The translations under genes and the position numbers were made by a program. The notes beneath the pieces were generated by a model. The model saw only the letters and a list, made by a program, of their open reading frames with translations, ran no database searches and was not told the origin of the DNA. Source: Aureibacter tunicatorum (GTDB lineage: Bacteria; Bacteroidota; Bacteroidia; Cytophagales; Cyclobacteriaceae). Taken from it: a DNA stretch of 64,000 nt. The DNA lies in NCBI RefSeq assembly GCF_036492635.1, contig NZ_AP025305.1:1922001-1986000 (forward strand), in the 5' to 3' direction. Positions 1-7,303 of the stretch are shown here, piece after piece (positions within the stretch are counted from its first letter, which is position 1; each line of letters starts with the position of its first letter).

Positions 1-1
1 T

Positions 2-1348
2 AAAGCAGGAGAAACATTGTCATTGAAAGTTGTTACAAATACTGGTAATTTACCTGCGAAAACTTCTGATGGAGATGATTTTGTTGTCCAAGTTAGAGTT
101 TGGGCCGACTGGAATTATAATGGAATTTTGGAAGACAGTGAGAAGATTGGAGAAAAAGAGTATTTGTCTTTAGGTACTTTTACTGATGATGAGTATAATT
201 TGGATTTTGTTGTTCCTGACCATGCTGTTGAAGGTCGTAGAGTGGCTTTGAGAATATTAGTGAATAATCAAGCTGGAGATGATGGAGAAACTGGCTGTGG
301 ACACGTTGAGTCCGGTGAATCTGAAGATTATGGTTTGGATATTGTTGATCAGTCTGTTAATGTGATTCCTAATTTTATAGCGGATTATACAGATGTTGTT
401 CAAGGAAATAGCGCCATGTTTTCAAATAAAACCAAGTTCTATAATGGTGTGACGCCAGTTGAATGGGAATGGACGTTTACTGGAGCTAGCCCTTCAACTT
501 ACAGTGGTGAGAACCCTCCTAAAGTAGTTTACGAAACTTTGGGAAGTTATGACGTGACTTTGAAAGTAACCGCATCTGATGGACAAGAATATGTATTTAC
601 AGAAGAGCAATATGTTACTGTAAGTGAGTATTCTATTTGCAAGCCATTGATTGGAGGAAGCACTGCTTATAGCCATATTAAAAATGTTAGCATAGGCACT
701 ATTAATTATTCAAATGGTAATACGGGCACTTATAATGATTTGATTGATACTCATAATATCGACTTGAAAACAGGGGAGACAGCAAGCTTGACAATTACAG
801 CAAATACTGGTAGCTCTGGAAATGGGGATAAAATAAGAATGGTTGCATGGGCAGACTGGAATTATAATGGTGTGTTTGAAGACAGTGAACTCCTAGGTTT
901 GAATGAATTTAACTCTGCAGCTCAAAATGATGATGTTTCATATACTGTTGATGTCACTGTTCCTTTGGATGCTAAAGTAGGTAAACGAGTGCCTTTGAGG
1001 ACGACTGTTCAGTATGTAAATAATAATAATCCTGCTAGCCCATGCCCAAGCATTGATAGCGGCGAAACAGAAGACTTTGGAGTGAATATTTTACAAGGTG
1101 ATCAGGTCGTTTTGGATATAGATGATTTGACTAAAGTATCTGTGTATCCAAATCCGACAACAGGTATTGTTAGGTTTTTAGGAGCTCTAAATGCTGATGC
1201 AATAGTTTATAATTCTTTGGGCGAACAATTATTGAAAGTTGTAAATGCAAGCCAGATTGATTTGTCGAATTTGCCATCAGGCGTTTACATTGTAAACTTG
1301 AATATTAATGGTATTAGCAAAAATACAAGAGTAATTTTGGCAAAATAA
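2..1348 (+). CDS. T9SS-exported GEVED/PKD-domain protein, 5'-truncated by the window edge
   Basis: This is the C-terminal part of a secreted or cell-surface protein; the frame is already open at base 2, so the real start lies upstream. Two GEVED domains are visible, each with a WADWNYNG motif followed by a GE(S/T)EDYG-type or GE(S/T)EDFG-type close (about residues 25-110 and 270-360 of the visible part). A PKD-like domain lies between them (around the VTLKV...V strands). The last 75 residues begin VYPNPTTG and end ISKNTRVILAK, which is a type A C-terminal sorting signal for type IX secretion. These modules are usual on Bacteroidota adhesins and exported enzymes; any catalytic domain would be upstream and cannot be seen. 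A GEVED domain also occurs in the giant protein at 14382-25169. Confidence 0.85.
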   Translation, partial: KAGETLSLKVVTNTGNLPAKTSDGDDFVVQVRVWADWNYNGILEDSEKIGEKEYLSLGTFTDDEYNLDFVVPDHAVEGRRVALRILVNNQAGDDGETGCGHVESGESEDYGLDIVDQSVNVIPNFIADYTDVVQGNSAMFSNKTKFYNGVTPVEWEWTFTGASPSTYSGENPPKVVYETLGSYDVTLKVTASDGQEYVFTEEQYVTVSEYSICKPLIGGSTAYSHIKNVSIGTINYSNGNTGTYNDLIDTHNIDLKTGETASLTITANTGSSGNGDKIRMVAWADWNYNGVFEDSELLGLNEFNSAAQNDDVSYTVDVTVPLDAKVGKRVPLRTTVQYVNNNNPASPCPSIDSGETEDFGVNILQGDQVVLDIDDLTKVSVYPNPTTGIVRFLGALNADAIVYNSLGEQLLKVVNASQIDLSNLPSGVYIVNLNINGISKNTRVILAK

Positions 1349-1376
1349 ATCAAGCTCTATAAGATATATTTATTGA

Positions 1377-1408
1377 AAGCCTCACTAGAAGTGGGGCTTT
1401 TTATTTTT
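1377..1408 (+). terminator. Intrinsic terminator after the GEVED protein
   Basis: The hairpin AAGCCTCAC-TAGAA-GTGGGGCTT (with one G-T pair) is followed by TTTATTTTTT. It sits 30 bases after the stop codon. Confidence 0.75.
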
Positions 1409-1483
1409 TAAATATGATTATTCGGATTAATAATTGAATTTAATTATTTTTATATTTTTTTATTAATTTATTGATACAATGTG

Positions 1484-1512
1484 TTGAACAATGCCAGACT
1501 TCTATAGGTTTT
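1484..1512 (+). promoter_or_regulatory. Possible Bacteroidota-type promoter of the lipoprotein gene
   Basis: TTG at 1484-1486, an 18-base spacer, then TAGGTTTT at 1505-1512, close to the Bacteroidota -33 TTG / -7 TAnnTTTG pattern. The ATG follows 43 bases later. One mismatch in the -7 box and the AT-rich background keep this tentative. Confidence 0.3.
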
Positions 1513-1555
1513 TCTACTAGTAAAAATTAAGCAGTTTAATAAACTAATAGAAAAG

Positions 1556-2434
1556 ATGAAAAAACTGAAACTATTTATGGCCTTGGCTTGCGGCGTTTTG
1601 ATTTTCGCTCTGGGAGCTTGTAGTGACGATGATGATGATAACGGGACATACAAAGTTGAGAGTATGGTTGTCGACGATAAGGAGCAAGATGAGAAAACGA
1701 CTATTAACTTCACGTATTATGACAATGGTAATATGAAAACGGCTTCTGAGTTGATGGCTGTTCCGCTGAATAATGATGAAGATACCCCTTCATACAATAG
1801 TATTGAGTTTGAGTATTCAGATATGAATAAGGTTGCGTATGCAACTTTAAGAGATTTGGATAACAATGTTGTAGGCTTTATTCAGTATGAATATGATGAT
1901 GTTGGAGATTTGGAATTTATGATTTTGAGGAATGTTGTAGATGATCCAGATAATGGTGTGGAGCCTGGCGATGAGCAAGGTAGGTTCATTTATAGGTATC
2001 AGGCCACTAATGATACTGAGACAATAAATGTAGAGTATAGAGAAGGAGCTCCAGGATCTCAAAACTTGGTTGAGGCATGGTTGATAAATTATTCATTGAC
2101 AAACAAAGAGTCTCCAACTTCTATGGTCAATATGTTATATTCTGATAGTTCTACACCAGATCATACGTACACTATAGAGAATATAGTTTATGGCTCTGGT
2201 TATAATTCATTCTATAAGCAACCTTATAGTTATGAATTTTTAGATATGTTCTATAAGTATGTGATTGAATCCGCAGATGTAACAGAAACAGGCACAGGTA
2301 TGGAGCCTTCGAAGTATTCCTTGAGATACGACTATACTTTCAAAGGCAGAACACCATTAACTATAATGAAGAATAAAGTGGTTGGTGATAATAAGACATT
2401 ATTAGTTTCTTATGTTTTCTCATTAGGAAATTAA
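1556..2434 (+). CDS. Surface-type lipoprotein of unknown function
   Basis: A 292-residue lipoprotein. The first 22 residues are a signal peptide ending in the lipobox LGAC, so Cys22 is the predicted lipid-attached residue. It is followed at once by SDDDDDNG. An acidic run directly after the Cys is the lipoprotein export signal described in Flavobacterium and Capnocytophaga, so display on the outer face of the outer membrane is likely (inference). The rest is rich in Tyr, Asp and Asn with YxYxxxG-type strands such as EFEYSDMNK and QYEYDDVGD. These resemble the RHS-like or DUF4595-type beta repeats of Bacteroidota lipoproteins, but I do not recognise a family firmly. It is a single gene with its own terminator. 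Confidence 0.75.
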   Translation: MKKLKLFMALACGVLIFALGACSDDDDDNGTYKVESMVVDDKEQDEKTTINFTYYDNGNMKTASELMAVPLNNDEDTPSYNSIEFEYSDMNKVAYATLRDLDNNVVGFIQYEYDDVGDLEFMILRNVVDDPDNGVEPGDEQGRFIYRYQATNDTETINVEYREGAPGSQNLVEAWLINYSLTNKESPTSMVNMLYSDSSTPDHTYTIENIVYGSGYNSFYKQPYSYEFLDMFYKYVIESADVTETGTGMEPSKYSLRYDYTFKGRTPLTIMKNKVVGDNKTLLVSYVFSLGN

Positions 2435-2449
2435 TAAATAATATTTCAT

Positions 2450-2486
2450 TGAGGTTGTTCATTAATTGGATAGCCTCATTTTTAAT
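2450..2486 (+). terminator. Intrinsic terminator after the lipoprotein gene
   Basis: TGAGGTT at 2450-2456 pairs with AGCCTCA at 2472-2478 (one G-T pair) and is followed by TTTTTAATTTT. Confidence 0.6.
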
Positions 2487-2536
2487 TTTATCTTAATAAT
2501 AGCAAAGTGTGTTGGCTGAGAATTTGTTGTTGAATG

Positions 2537-2567
2537 AATAGCATCAATATATGCTATTAACTTTTTT
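2537..2567 (+). promoter_or_regulatory. Inverted repeat with T-tract in the leader of the MNIO cassette
   Basis: AATAGCAT (2537-2544) and ATGCTATT (2551-2558) form a perfect 8-base inverted repeat around CAATAT. AACTTTTTT follows, 14 bases before the chosen ATG at 2581. The preceding gene already has its own terminator, so this could be a weak attenuator or a palindromic operator for a repressor. It also makes the alternative ATG at 2551, inside the right arm, an unlikely start. Confidence 0.4.
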
Positions 2568-2580
2568 AATATCAACAATC

Positions 2581-4176
2581 ATGAGACACACCACATTTCA
2601 TCTGGGAGGAGACAAAGGGATTGTTACTCCTGAAAATCTTGATGAGGCTTTGCAGCAAGCAATAGAAATCGAGATAGCTACCATACCGACATATCTTTAT
2701 ACTTATTATTCAATAATTAGAGAACCTGATCAGAATCAGATCATCAATTATGTGAAAGGTAAACTATCAAACGTTGGTCTGCCGGAGCAGGAATTGGATG
2801 CGATAGTTTTAGACATATCCGCAAAAATTATGGTATATGCAAATAAAGCAGGTGCATTGATAATGAGTGTAGTTATTGAGGAAATGCTTCATATGGCTTT
2901 ATCCTCAAACGTTAAGCAAAGTGTTTGCTCTTTGCCGGATCTTGTTGATAAAAGTCCCGAAGTATGGCCAGCATTCCTGCCTGGGCATGATCCGGATTTT
3001 CCTATCAATTTAGCTAAGTTTACTCAGGATCAATTAGTAACATTTTTAAAAATCGAAAGTCCTTTCAAATTGCGCAAGGGAAGCGACCTTCTATCCAATG
3101 CGATAGAGTATACTACGATCGGAGAATTTTATGGGCAGATAAAAAAATGTCTTGAGGAATTTGAATTTAAATATCAAGTTGAAAAGCCTCAGTTGGTGCC
3201 GGGAAAAGGTTACTATGCGCATGAAAATATTGACACTGTATATTATAATAAGAATCACAAAACCCAATTTACGAACCAAGATGGAGCTAATGAAGCTGAT
3301 TTGGTTCATGTGATTAATAGACAATCGGCATTGGAAGCGCTTGATATAATTGTTGAACAAGGTGAAGGAAATGAAGGTGATTTCGAAATAAACAAACAAG
3401 TATTAAATGGATTATTAACTAAAATATACGACTTGATTAATAATCATAAGGAGTCGGAAGGCATTAAGTCGACAGATGTTTCCGACGGATCTCAATTGGC
3501 AGGTTATATGATACAAGCCATTAAGAACCTTGCGGAGCGAAATGAGGGAGATTTGCAAGGGAAGTTGAGTGTGATTAAAAATTTGCAGAAAGCTGTTCAT
3601 GCGGTGAACGAGCCTTTTGAATCTCATTTTGGCAAGTTTTTGGAACTGTACTATCTTTCGGATGAAATTCAACGTTTTCAAAATTCTTTTAAAGCGAAAT
3701 TTAATATTCCTGAATTTGATTTAGAGTCTTTTTATGTGCTGAATTTTCCTGATAATCCAAAAACAAGCGATTACCCTGCTGTTATACAGAAACTATCCAA
3801 TCTACTCAATGCGATTTATTCTTACATATTTATAATGACTCAGGAGTGTTATAAAAAAGATGGCAATACACAGTATGAGATTTTTATGTTTGGGATTCAT
3901 AAGTCAATGATATTTATTTTGAATTCATTATGTGGGGAGATTTCTTCTTTGCAGTTCACTGATAAAGAAGGCAAGATTAGAACTGTCGCCCCAACTTTTG
4001 AAAACTACCCTTTTAGTGCGGCATCAAGTCCTAAATCTCAAATTATTTCTTTGTACAACGAGGCTGTAGCGAGTTTTAACAATATTTCCTACATAGAGGA
4101 AAGAATCCATGACCTGCCTAATATTTCATTAGAGCCTTATCAAGAAACAGCTACTAAAGGTTCTTTATTTTCATAA
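2581..4176 (+). CDS. VioB/RebD-like ferritin-domain protein (PF12902-type)
   Basis: A 531-residue protein, first gene of a four-gene cassette. The N-terminal third matches the ferritin-like domain of iminophenyl-pyruvate dimer synthases (VioB, RebD, StaD). The visible markers are EIEIATIPTYLYTYYSI (about 29-45, Glu29/Glu31), the ExxH helix IEEMLHMAL (Glu101, His104), an FLPG loop, a FLKIESPF segment and TIGEFYGQI. Such domains bind iron and couple oxidation steps. The C-terminal half is helical and unrecognised. No partner genes for violacein or indolocarbazole synthesis are nearby; the neighbours are a Cys-rich protein, an MNIO enzyme and a DUF2063 protein. A role in maturing or metallating that Cys-rich protein is inferred. 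There is no signal peptide if translation starts at MRHTTFHLGG. The ATG at 2551 would add ten hydrophobic residues and lies in a hairpin arm. Confidence 0.75.
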   Translation: MRHTTFHLGGDKGIVTPENLDEALQQAIEIEIATIPTYLYTYYSIIREPDQNQIINYVKGKLSNVGLPEQELDAIVLDISAKIMVYANKAGALIMSVVIEEMLHMALSSNVKQSVCSLPDLVDKSPEVWPAFLPGHDPDFPINLAKFTQDQLVTFLKIESPFKLRKGSDLLSNAIEYTTIGEFYGQIKKCLEEFEFKYQVEKPQLVPGKGYYAHENIDTVYYNKNHKTQFTNQDGANEADLVHVINRQSALEALDIIVEQGEGNEGDFEINKQVLNGLLTKIYDLINNHKESEGIKSTDVSDGSQLAGYMIQAIKNLAERNEGDLQGKLSVIKNLQKAVHAVNEPFESHFGKFLELYYLSDEIQRFQNSFKAKFNIPEFDLESFYVLNFPDNPKTSDYPAVIQKLSNLLNAIYSYIFIMTQECYKKDGNTQYEIFMFGIHKSMIFILNSLCGEISSLQFTDKEGKIRTVAPTFENYPFSAASSPKSQIISLYNEAVASFNNISYIEERIHDLPNISLEPYQETATKGSLFS

Positions 4177-4189
4177 AATTTCATTTGAT

Positions 4190-4861
4190 ATGGTATTAGA
4201 TAATAAACATTTGTTGCAAGATGGTTGTGGTGGAGGAACTGGAGGGAACCCTAATGGTTGTGGAGGTGGTGGAAGTTGCGGTACCTGCAATAATAAAAAG
4301 TCGGATAAGCCGGTTAAGGAGTTACATGCATGCATGGGTTTAAATGCCTGCAAAGGGCATGATAGGTTTGGTTCTAATGATTGCGCTGGCAAAGGATATT
4401 GCGCTACTCAAACGCATGTATGCCATACGTTGAATAATTGCAGAGGGCAAGGGGGATGTGGTCTTTATGGAGATAGCGAGGAACAGTGCAAGCCTGGAGC
4501 AAATGATTGTGCTTGGCAAGGAAGCTGTGCCACGCCGATACAAGCGGAGAGGTTTGGAACTATGGGGCCAGCCAAAGGCAAAAGCGTTTGGCTGATTGCA
4601 AGACAGTTATTTGAGGAGAGAATGAGAAAGTCAAAAAGAAATTTTGGCGAAGCTCCATTTGAAAGCGGTCCCCCACAGAAATGGCTTCAGTCAGTCAGCA
4701 GCACTGGCGAATATGATTCGTGCGGCAATAGTGGCGATAAATATTGTTCATTTGGATATAATGACCCTAATGCTAACGCTCAAGAAATGATATCGGAAAG
4801 CGAGAAAGATTTGAGCGAAACAATGAAAAAGTGTTCATGCAAATGCCACGATAAAAAGTAA
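4190..4861 (+). CDS. Cys-rich protein, candidate MNIO substrate (RiPP-type precursor)
   Basis: A 223-residue protein with 19 Cys, 13 bases after the ferritin-like gene. Residues 11-33 are a Gly/Cys stretch (Cys13, 24, 30, 33). Residues 46-114 hold evenly spaced pairs with C-x5-C geometry: Cys48/54, 65/71, 78/84/90 and 107/113. Three follow N-[DN]-C-x-[GW]-[KQ]-G-x-C-[AG] (NDCAGKGYCA, NNCRGQGGCG, NDCAWQGSCA). The C-terminal half has fewer Cys (178, 186) and ends CSCKCHDKK (215, 217, 219). Repeats of the type NxC(K/R)GxGxC are, from memory, typical of bufferin-like metallophore precursors modified by DUF692 enzymes, two of whose usual genes follow here. It differs in being long and lacking a signal peptide, so a cytoplasmic product or a non-Sec route is possible. 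A plain metallothionein-like metal binder is the main alternative. Confidence 0.7.
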   Translation: MVLDNKHLLQDGCGGGTGGNPNGCGGGGSCGTCNNKKSDKPVKELHACMGLNACKGHDRFGSNDCAGKGYCATQTHVCHTLNNCRGQGGCGLYGDSEEQCKPGANDCAWQGSCATPIQAERFGTMGPAKGKSVWLIARQLFEERMRKSKRNFGEAPFESGPPQKWLQSVSSTGEYDSCGNSGDKYCSFGYNDPNANAQEMISESEKDLSETMKKCSCKCHDKK

Positions 4862-4869
4862 GTCAGATA

Positions 4870-4902
4870 GGTCAAGCTAAGATATAAGCTTGACCATTTT
4901 TA
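4870..4902 (+). terminator. Hairpin with T-tract between the Cys-rich gene and the MNIO gene
   Basis: GGTCAAGCT (4870-4878) pairs perfectly with AGCTTGACC (4887-4895) and is followed by ATTTTTAT. It sits 8 bases after the Cys-rich stop and before the MNIO start. A partial terminator here would give more transcript for the putative substrate than for its modifying enzymes, an arrangement common in RiPP operons (inference). Confidence 0.7.
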
Positions 4903-4989
4903 TATGAAACCAATTTAATTTTTCAATATAAATACGCATTTGAAATGCTTTGTTTAAGTGTGGGTGATGCGAAAAAAATTTCATTTTTT

Positions 4990-5964
4990 ATGTCGAATTA
5001 TTTCAGTGATGTAGCATGTTTGCCGGATCTTGGTTTAGGCTTGGGATTAAGGAGCCAACACTTTAATCATATTATAGAGCATGAACCAGATGTGGATTGG
5101 TTTGAAATTATTTCTGAAAACTTTATGGATTCAGGAGGAAGACCAAAATATATGCTGGAAAGAATTGCGGAACAATACCCTATAGTGATGCATGGTGTTT
5201 CGATGTCGATAGGAAGCAGCAATCCTTTGGATTTTAGCTATTTGAAGAAGTTGAAAAAATTAGCAAATGAGATAAAGCCTGCTTGGGTCAGTGATCATTT
5301 ATGTTGGACAGGAGTACTGGGTATGAATACTCATGATTTGTTGCCTGTGCCTTTTACTGAAGAGTCTTTGAAACATATAAGCGATAGGTTGAATCTGGTT
5401 CAAGAATATTTGGAAAGGCCTTTGATTATAGAGAACCCGAGCTCATATTTAACATTTGCTCATTCGACTCTTCAAGAGTGGGAATTTTTAGTAGAATTGG
5501 TGAAAAATACGGGATGCGGATTGTTGCTTGATGTTAACAATGTTTATGTTTCGGCATTTAATCATGGTTTTGATTCGAAACGGTATATTGATTATATCCC
5601 AGCGGAATCCGTTGTTCAAATGCATATCGCAGGACATCAGCATTGTGGCAATCATATCATTGATACTCATGATCGTGAAGTAGATCAAAATGTTTGGGAT
5701 TTGTTTAGTTACGCTTGGAAGAAGATGGGTGATAAGTCATTATTGCTGGAATGGGATGGAAATATACCTCCTTTTGAAGAGTATCATGCTGAGTTGAAAA
5801 AGGCGGAGCAATATATGTCGACTTTTAATAATAATGGAGAAGAATTACTAGTAAGTCTGGATAAAACGGTTGATTCTTCATATAACTCTATAGATTTCAT
5901 GTCAAATAAGGTTTCGAAAGAAGTATTATTCGAAGCGGATAAAAAGGAAAAATCATGGAATTAG
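4990..5964 (+). CDS. DUF692 multinuclear non-heme iron oxidative enzyme (MNIO, BufB/MbnB-like)
   Basis: A 324-residue TIM-barrel oxidase of the DUF692 family, whose members (MbnB, BufB, HvfB, ChrH) use two or three iron ions and O2 to modify Cys or other residues of ribosomal peptides. The family landmarks appear in order: LGLGLGLR near the N-terminus, WFEIISENF, MHGVSMSIG (His68), SDHLCWTG, IENPSSY, LLLDVNNVYVSAFNHG, MHIAGH, IDTHDREV and LLEWDGNIPPFEEY, which together supply the His/Asp/Glu/Asn metal ligands. The start at 4990 puts the GLGLR strand near residue 15, as usual; an upstream ATG at 4945 would add 15 atypical residues. The 3' end overlaps the DUF2063 gene by 10 bases, so the two are translationally coupled. 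The substrate is most likely the Cys-rich product at 4190-4861. Confidence 0.9.
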   Translation: MSNYFSDVACLPDLGLGLGLRSQHFNHIIEHEPDVDWFEIISENFMDSGGRPKYMLERIAEQYPIVMHGVSMSIGSSNPLDFSYLKKLKKLANEIKPAWVSDHLCWTGVLGMNTHDLLPVPFTEESLKHISDRLNLVQEYLERPLIIENPSSYLTFAHSTLQEWEFLVELVKNTGCGLLLDVNNVYVSAFNHGFDSKRYIDYIPAESVVQMHIAGHQHCGNHIIDTHDREVDQNVWDLFSYAWKKMGDKSLLLEWDGNIPPFEEYHAELKKAEQYMSTFNNNGEELLVSLDKTVDSSYNSIDFMSNKVSKEVLFEADKKEKSWN

Positions 5965-6749
5965 AAGATTTGCAAAAATGGATGCAGGAGTCAATTCTCC
6001 AACCCAGCTCAGTGAATATTAGTGATGCAGGTCAAACGATAAATTCTACTGAGAACTTTCAGGTGCTTGAAAGACTCAATGTATATCAAAGAAGCTATTT
6101 GGGAAGGCTGAAAGAATGCATGAAAAGCCAGTTTAGCGCTCTTTCGTTTGCCTTAGGTGAAAGTTTGTTTGATATGTTTTCGGAAGAGTATCTAAAAAGC
6201 TATCCCTCGGGGAGTTATACATTGAATAATCTTGGAGATAGTTTTGTTCAGTATTTGGAAAACTCCAGACCAGATAAAGATAAAAAAGAAAAGGAAGACT
6301 GGCCTGATTTCATTATTGAATTGGCTAGATTCGAATGGGCTTTGAACCGAATCTTTGATATGGTGTCAGCAGATAGTATAGATGTTTATACTAATGAAGG
6401 CATGCATGAGTTCAAGCTAAATGATGTATTGATTACTTTTCAATCCAAGTTTCCAATATGTCAATACTATAAACAGTATTGTCAGGGGACAAACCCGGAT
6501 TTGCCTTTTGAAAAGAAAGAATTCAGTCTTTTGGTTCGTAAAGATTACAAACTAGGCTTATTTATAATCGATGAGTTGCAATATCACTTTTTGAATAATT
6601 TGATCACATTTGGCAACGTCGAAACATGCATAGAAAACGTGTCTTCAATCATGGATGCAACACCTGAATTATTAAGAGATTCTTGGAATAAATGGAAGAA
6701 TATTTGGCTTGAACAAGGGTTGCTTCAAGAACTTAATTTAGTTGAATGA
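5955..6749 (+). CDS. DUF2063 protein, MNIO partner (BufC/HvfC-like)
   Basis: A 264-residue protein overlapping the MNIO gene by 10 bases. The N-terminal half matches the DUF2063 domain (often called putative DNA-binding): LQKWMQESIL, then RLNVYQRSYLGRLKECMKS, then YLKSYPSGSYTLNNLG. In MNIO systems such as MbnC, BufC and HvfC this partner recognises the precursor peptide and presents it to the oxidase, so the DNA-binding label is probably misleading here. The C-terminal half (about 110-264, starting FIIELARFEWALNRIFD) is the second helical domain usual in the family. It is the last gene of the cassette and is followed about 100 bases later by a very strong terminator. Confidence 0.85.
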   Translation: MELEDLQKWMQESILQPSSVNISDAGQTINSTENFQVLERLNVYQRSYLGRLKECMKSQFSALSFALGESLFDMFSEEYLKSYPSGSYTLNNLGDSFVQYLENSRPDKDKKEKEDWPDFIIELARFEWALNRIFDMVSADSIDVYTNEGMHEFKLNDVLITFQSKFPICQYYKQYCQGTNPDLPFEKKEFSLLVRKDYKLGLFIIDELQYHFLNNLITFGNVETCIENVSSIMDATPELLRDSWNKWKNIWLEQGLLQELNLVE

Positions 6750-6845
6750 TTTTGATTTAAGTCCCATTTTAATAAGAGCTTCATTTTAGATCTAAAAAGG
6801 TGTTAAAAATATAATTTATAACCTTTATAAATAATGTCGTCTTTG

Positions 6846-6890
6846 AAATAGCCCTCATTTTACAAATTATAAAAATGAGGGCTATTTTTA
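6846..6890. terminator. Strong terminator, 16-base stem, usable from both strands
   Basis: AAATAGCCCTCATTTT (6846-6861) and AAAATGAGGGCTATTT (6872-6887) are perfect reverse complements with a 10-base loop, followed by TTTATT. It closes the MNIO cassette. Confidence 0.85.
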
Positions 6891-7214
6891 TTATTCGGAT
6901 TAGATGGTTTGAAAAAATGCCAATTCAATTTTGCAATTAATCATAGAAATACTAATTGTGAAATGATATGATTAAGTTGACAGAGTTGAGAGTGATATGT
7001 TTTTTCTATTTTTTTACTATTAAGATTAATTAGTGTGATTTTTTTAATTATTTAATTGTAAAAGTTCAATAAATTATTAATCTATTTATTTAATGTTTTA
7101 GAGTTTTACTCAGATTGATTATCAAAATGATATTTTGATGTCGTAAGTCTTTGCCAAATAAAAATTGCTTATTGATGCTATTTTAACTAATTTATAGTAC
7201 CTAATTATCTCTAA

Positions 7215-7271
7215 AAGGGAATCCCTTGTGATGCTTGCTTATGAGCCCGTGATACCAAATGCAAGGGAAAT
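7215..7271 (+). promoter_or_regulatory. Potential alternative-hairpin leader upstream of gltB
   Basis: AAGGGA-A-TCCCTT (7215-7227) is a local hairpin. The same TCCCTTG (7222-7228) can instead pair with CAAGGGA (7262-7268), enclosing a 33-base loop. These two pairings exclude each other, as in attenuators or riboswitches. I cannot match it to a known riboswitch class. It ends about 33 bases before the gltB ATG. Confidence 0.35.
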
Positions 7272-7303
7272 TCTGAATTTGTAATTTTTAAACTCTTCTA
7301 ATA

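Larger units (their letters stand above)
6750..7303. other. Intergenic region between the MNIO cassette and gltB
   Basis: A 554-base AT-rich gap. It holds the long terminator at 6846-6890 and the folded gltB leader at 7215-7271. Between them (6900-7200) I see only short AT runs, no ORF of credible length and no convincing promoter match. Confidence 0.7.

Noticed and set aside
2551-2580. Start of the ferritin-like gene at ATG 2551.
   Set aside because: It lies in the arm of an inverted repeat and adds ten hydrophobic residues ahead of the natural N-terminus MRHTTFHLGG.
2581-4176. A violacein or indolocarbazole pigment pathway, suggested by the VioB-like domain.
   Set aside because: No tryptophan oxidase or other vio/reb gene is present, and the neighbours are MNIO-type genes.
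7215-7271. A known riboswitch (SAM, cobalamin, TPP or glutamine class) ahead of gltB.
   Set aside because: None of the conserved cores I know could be found; only alternative hairpins are supported.
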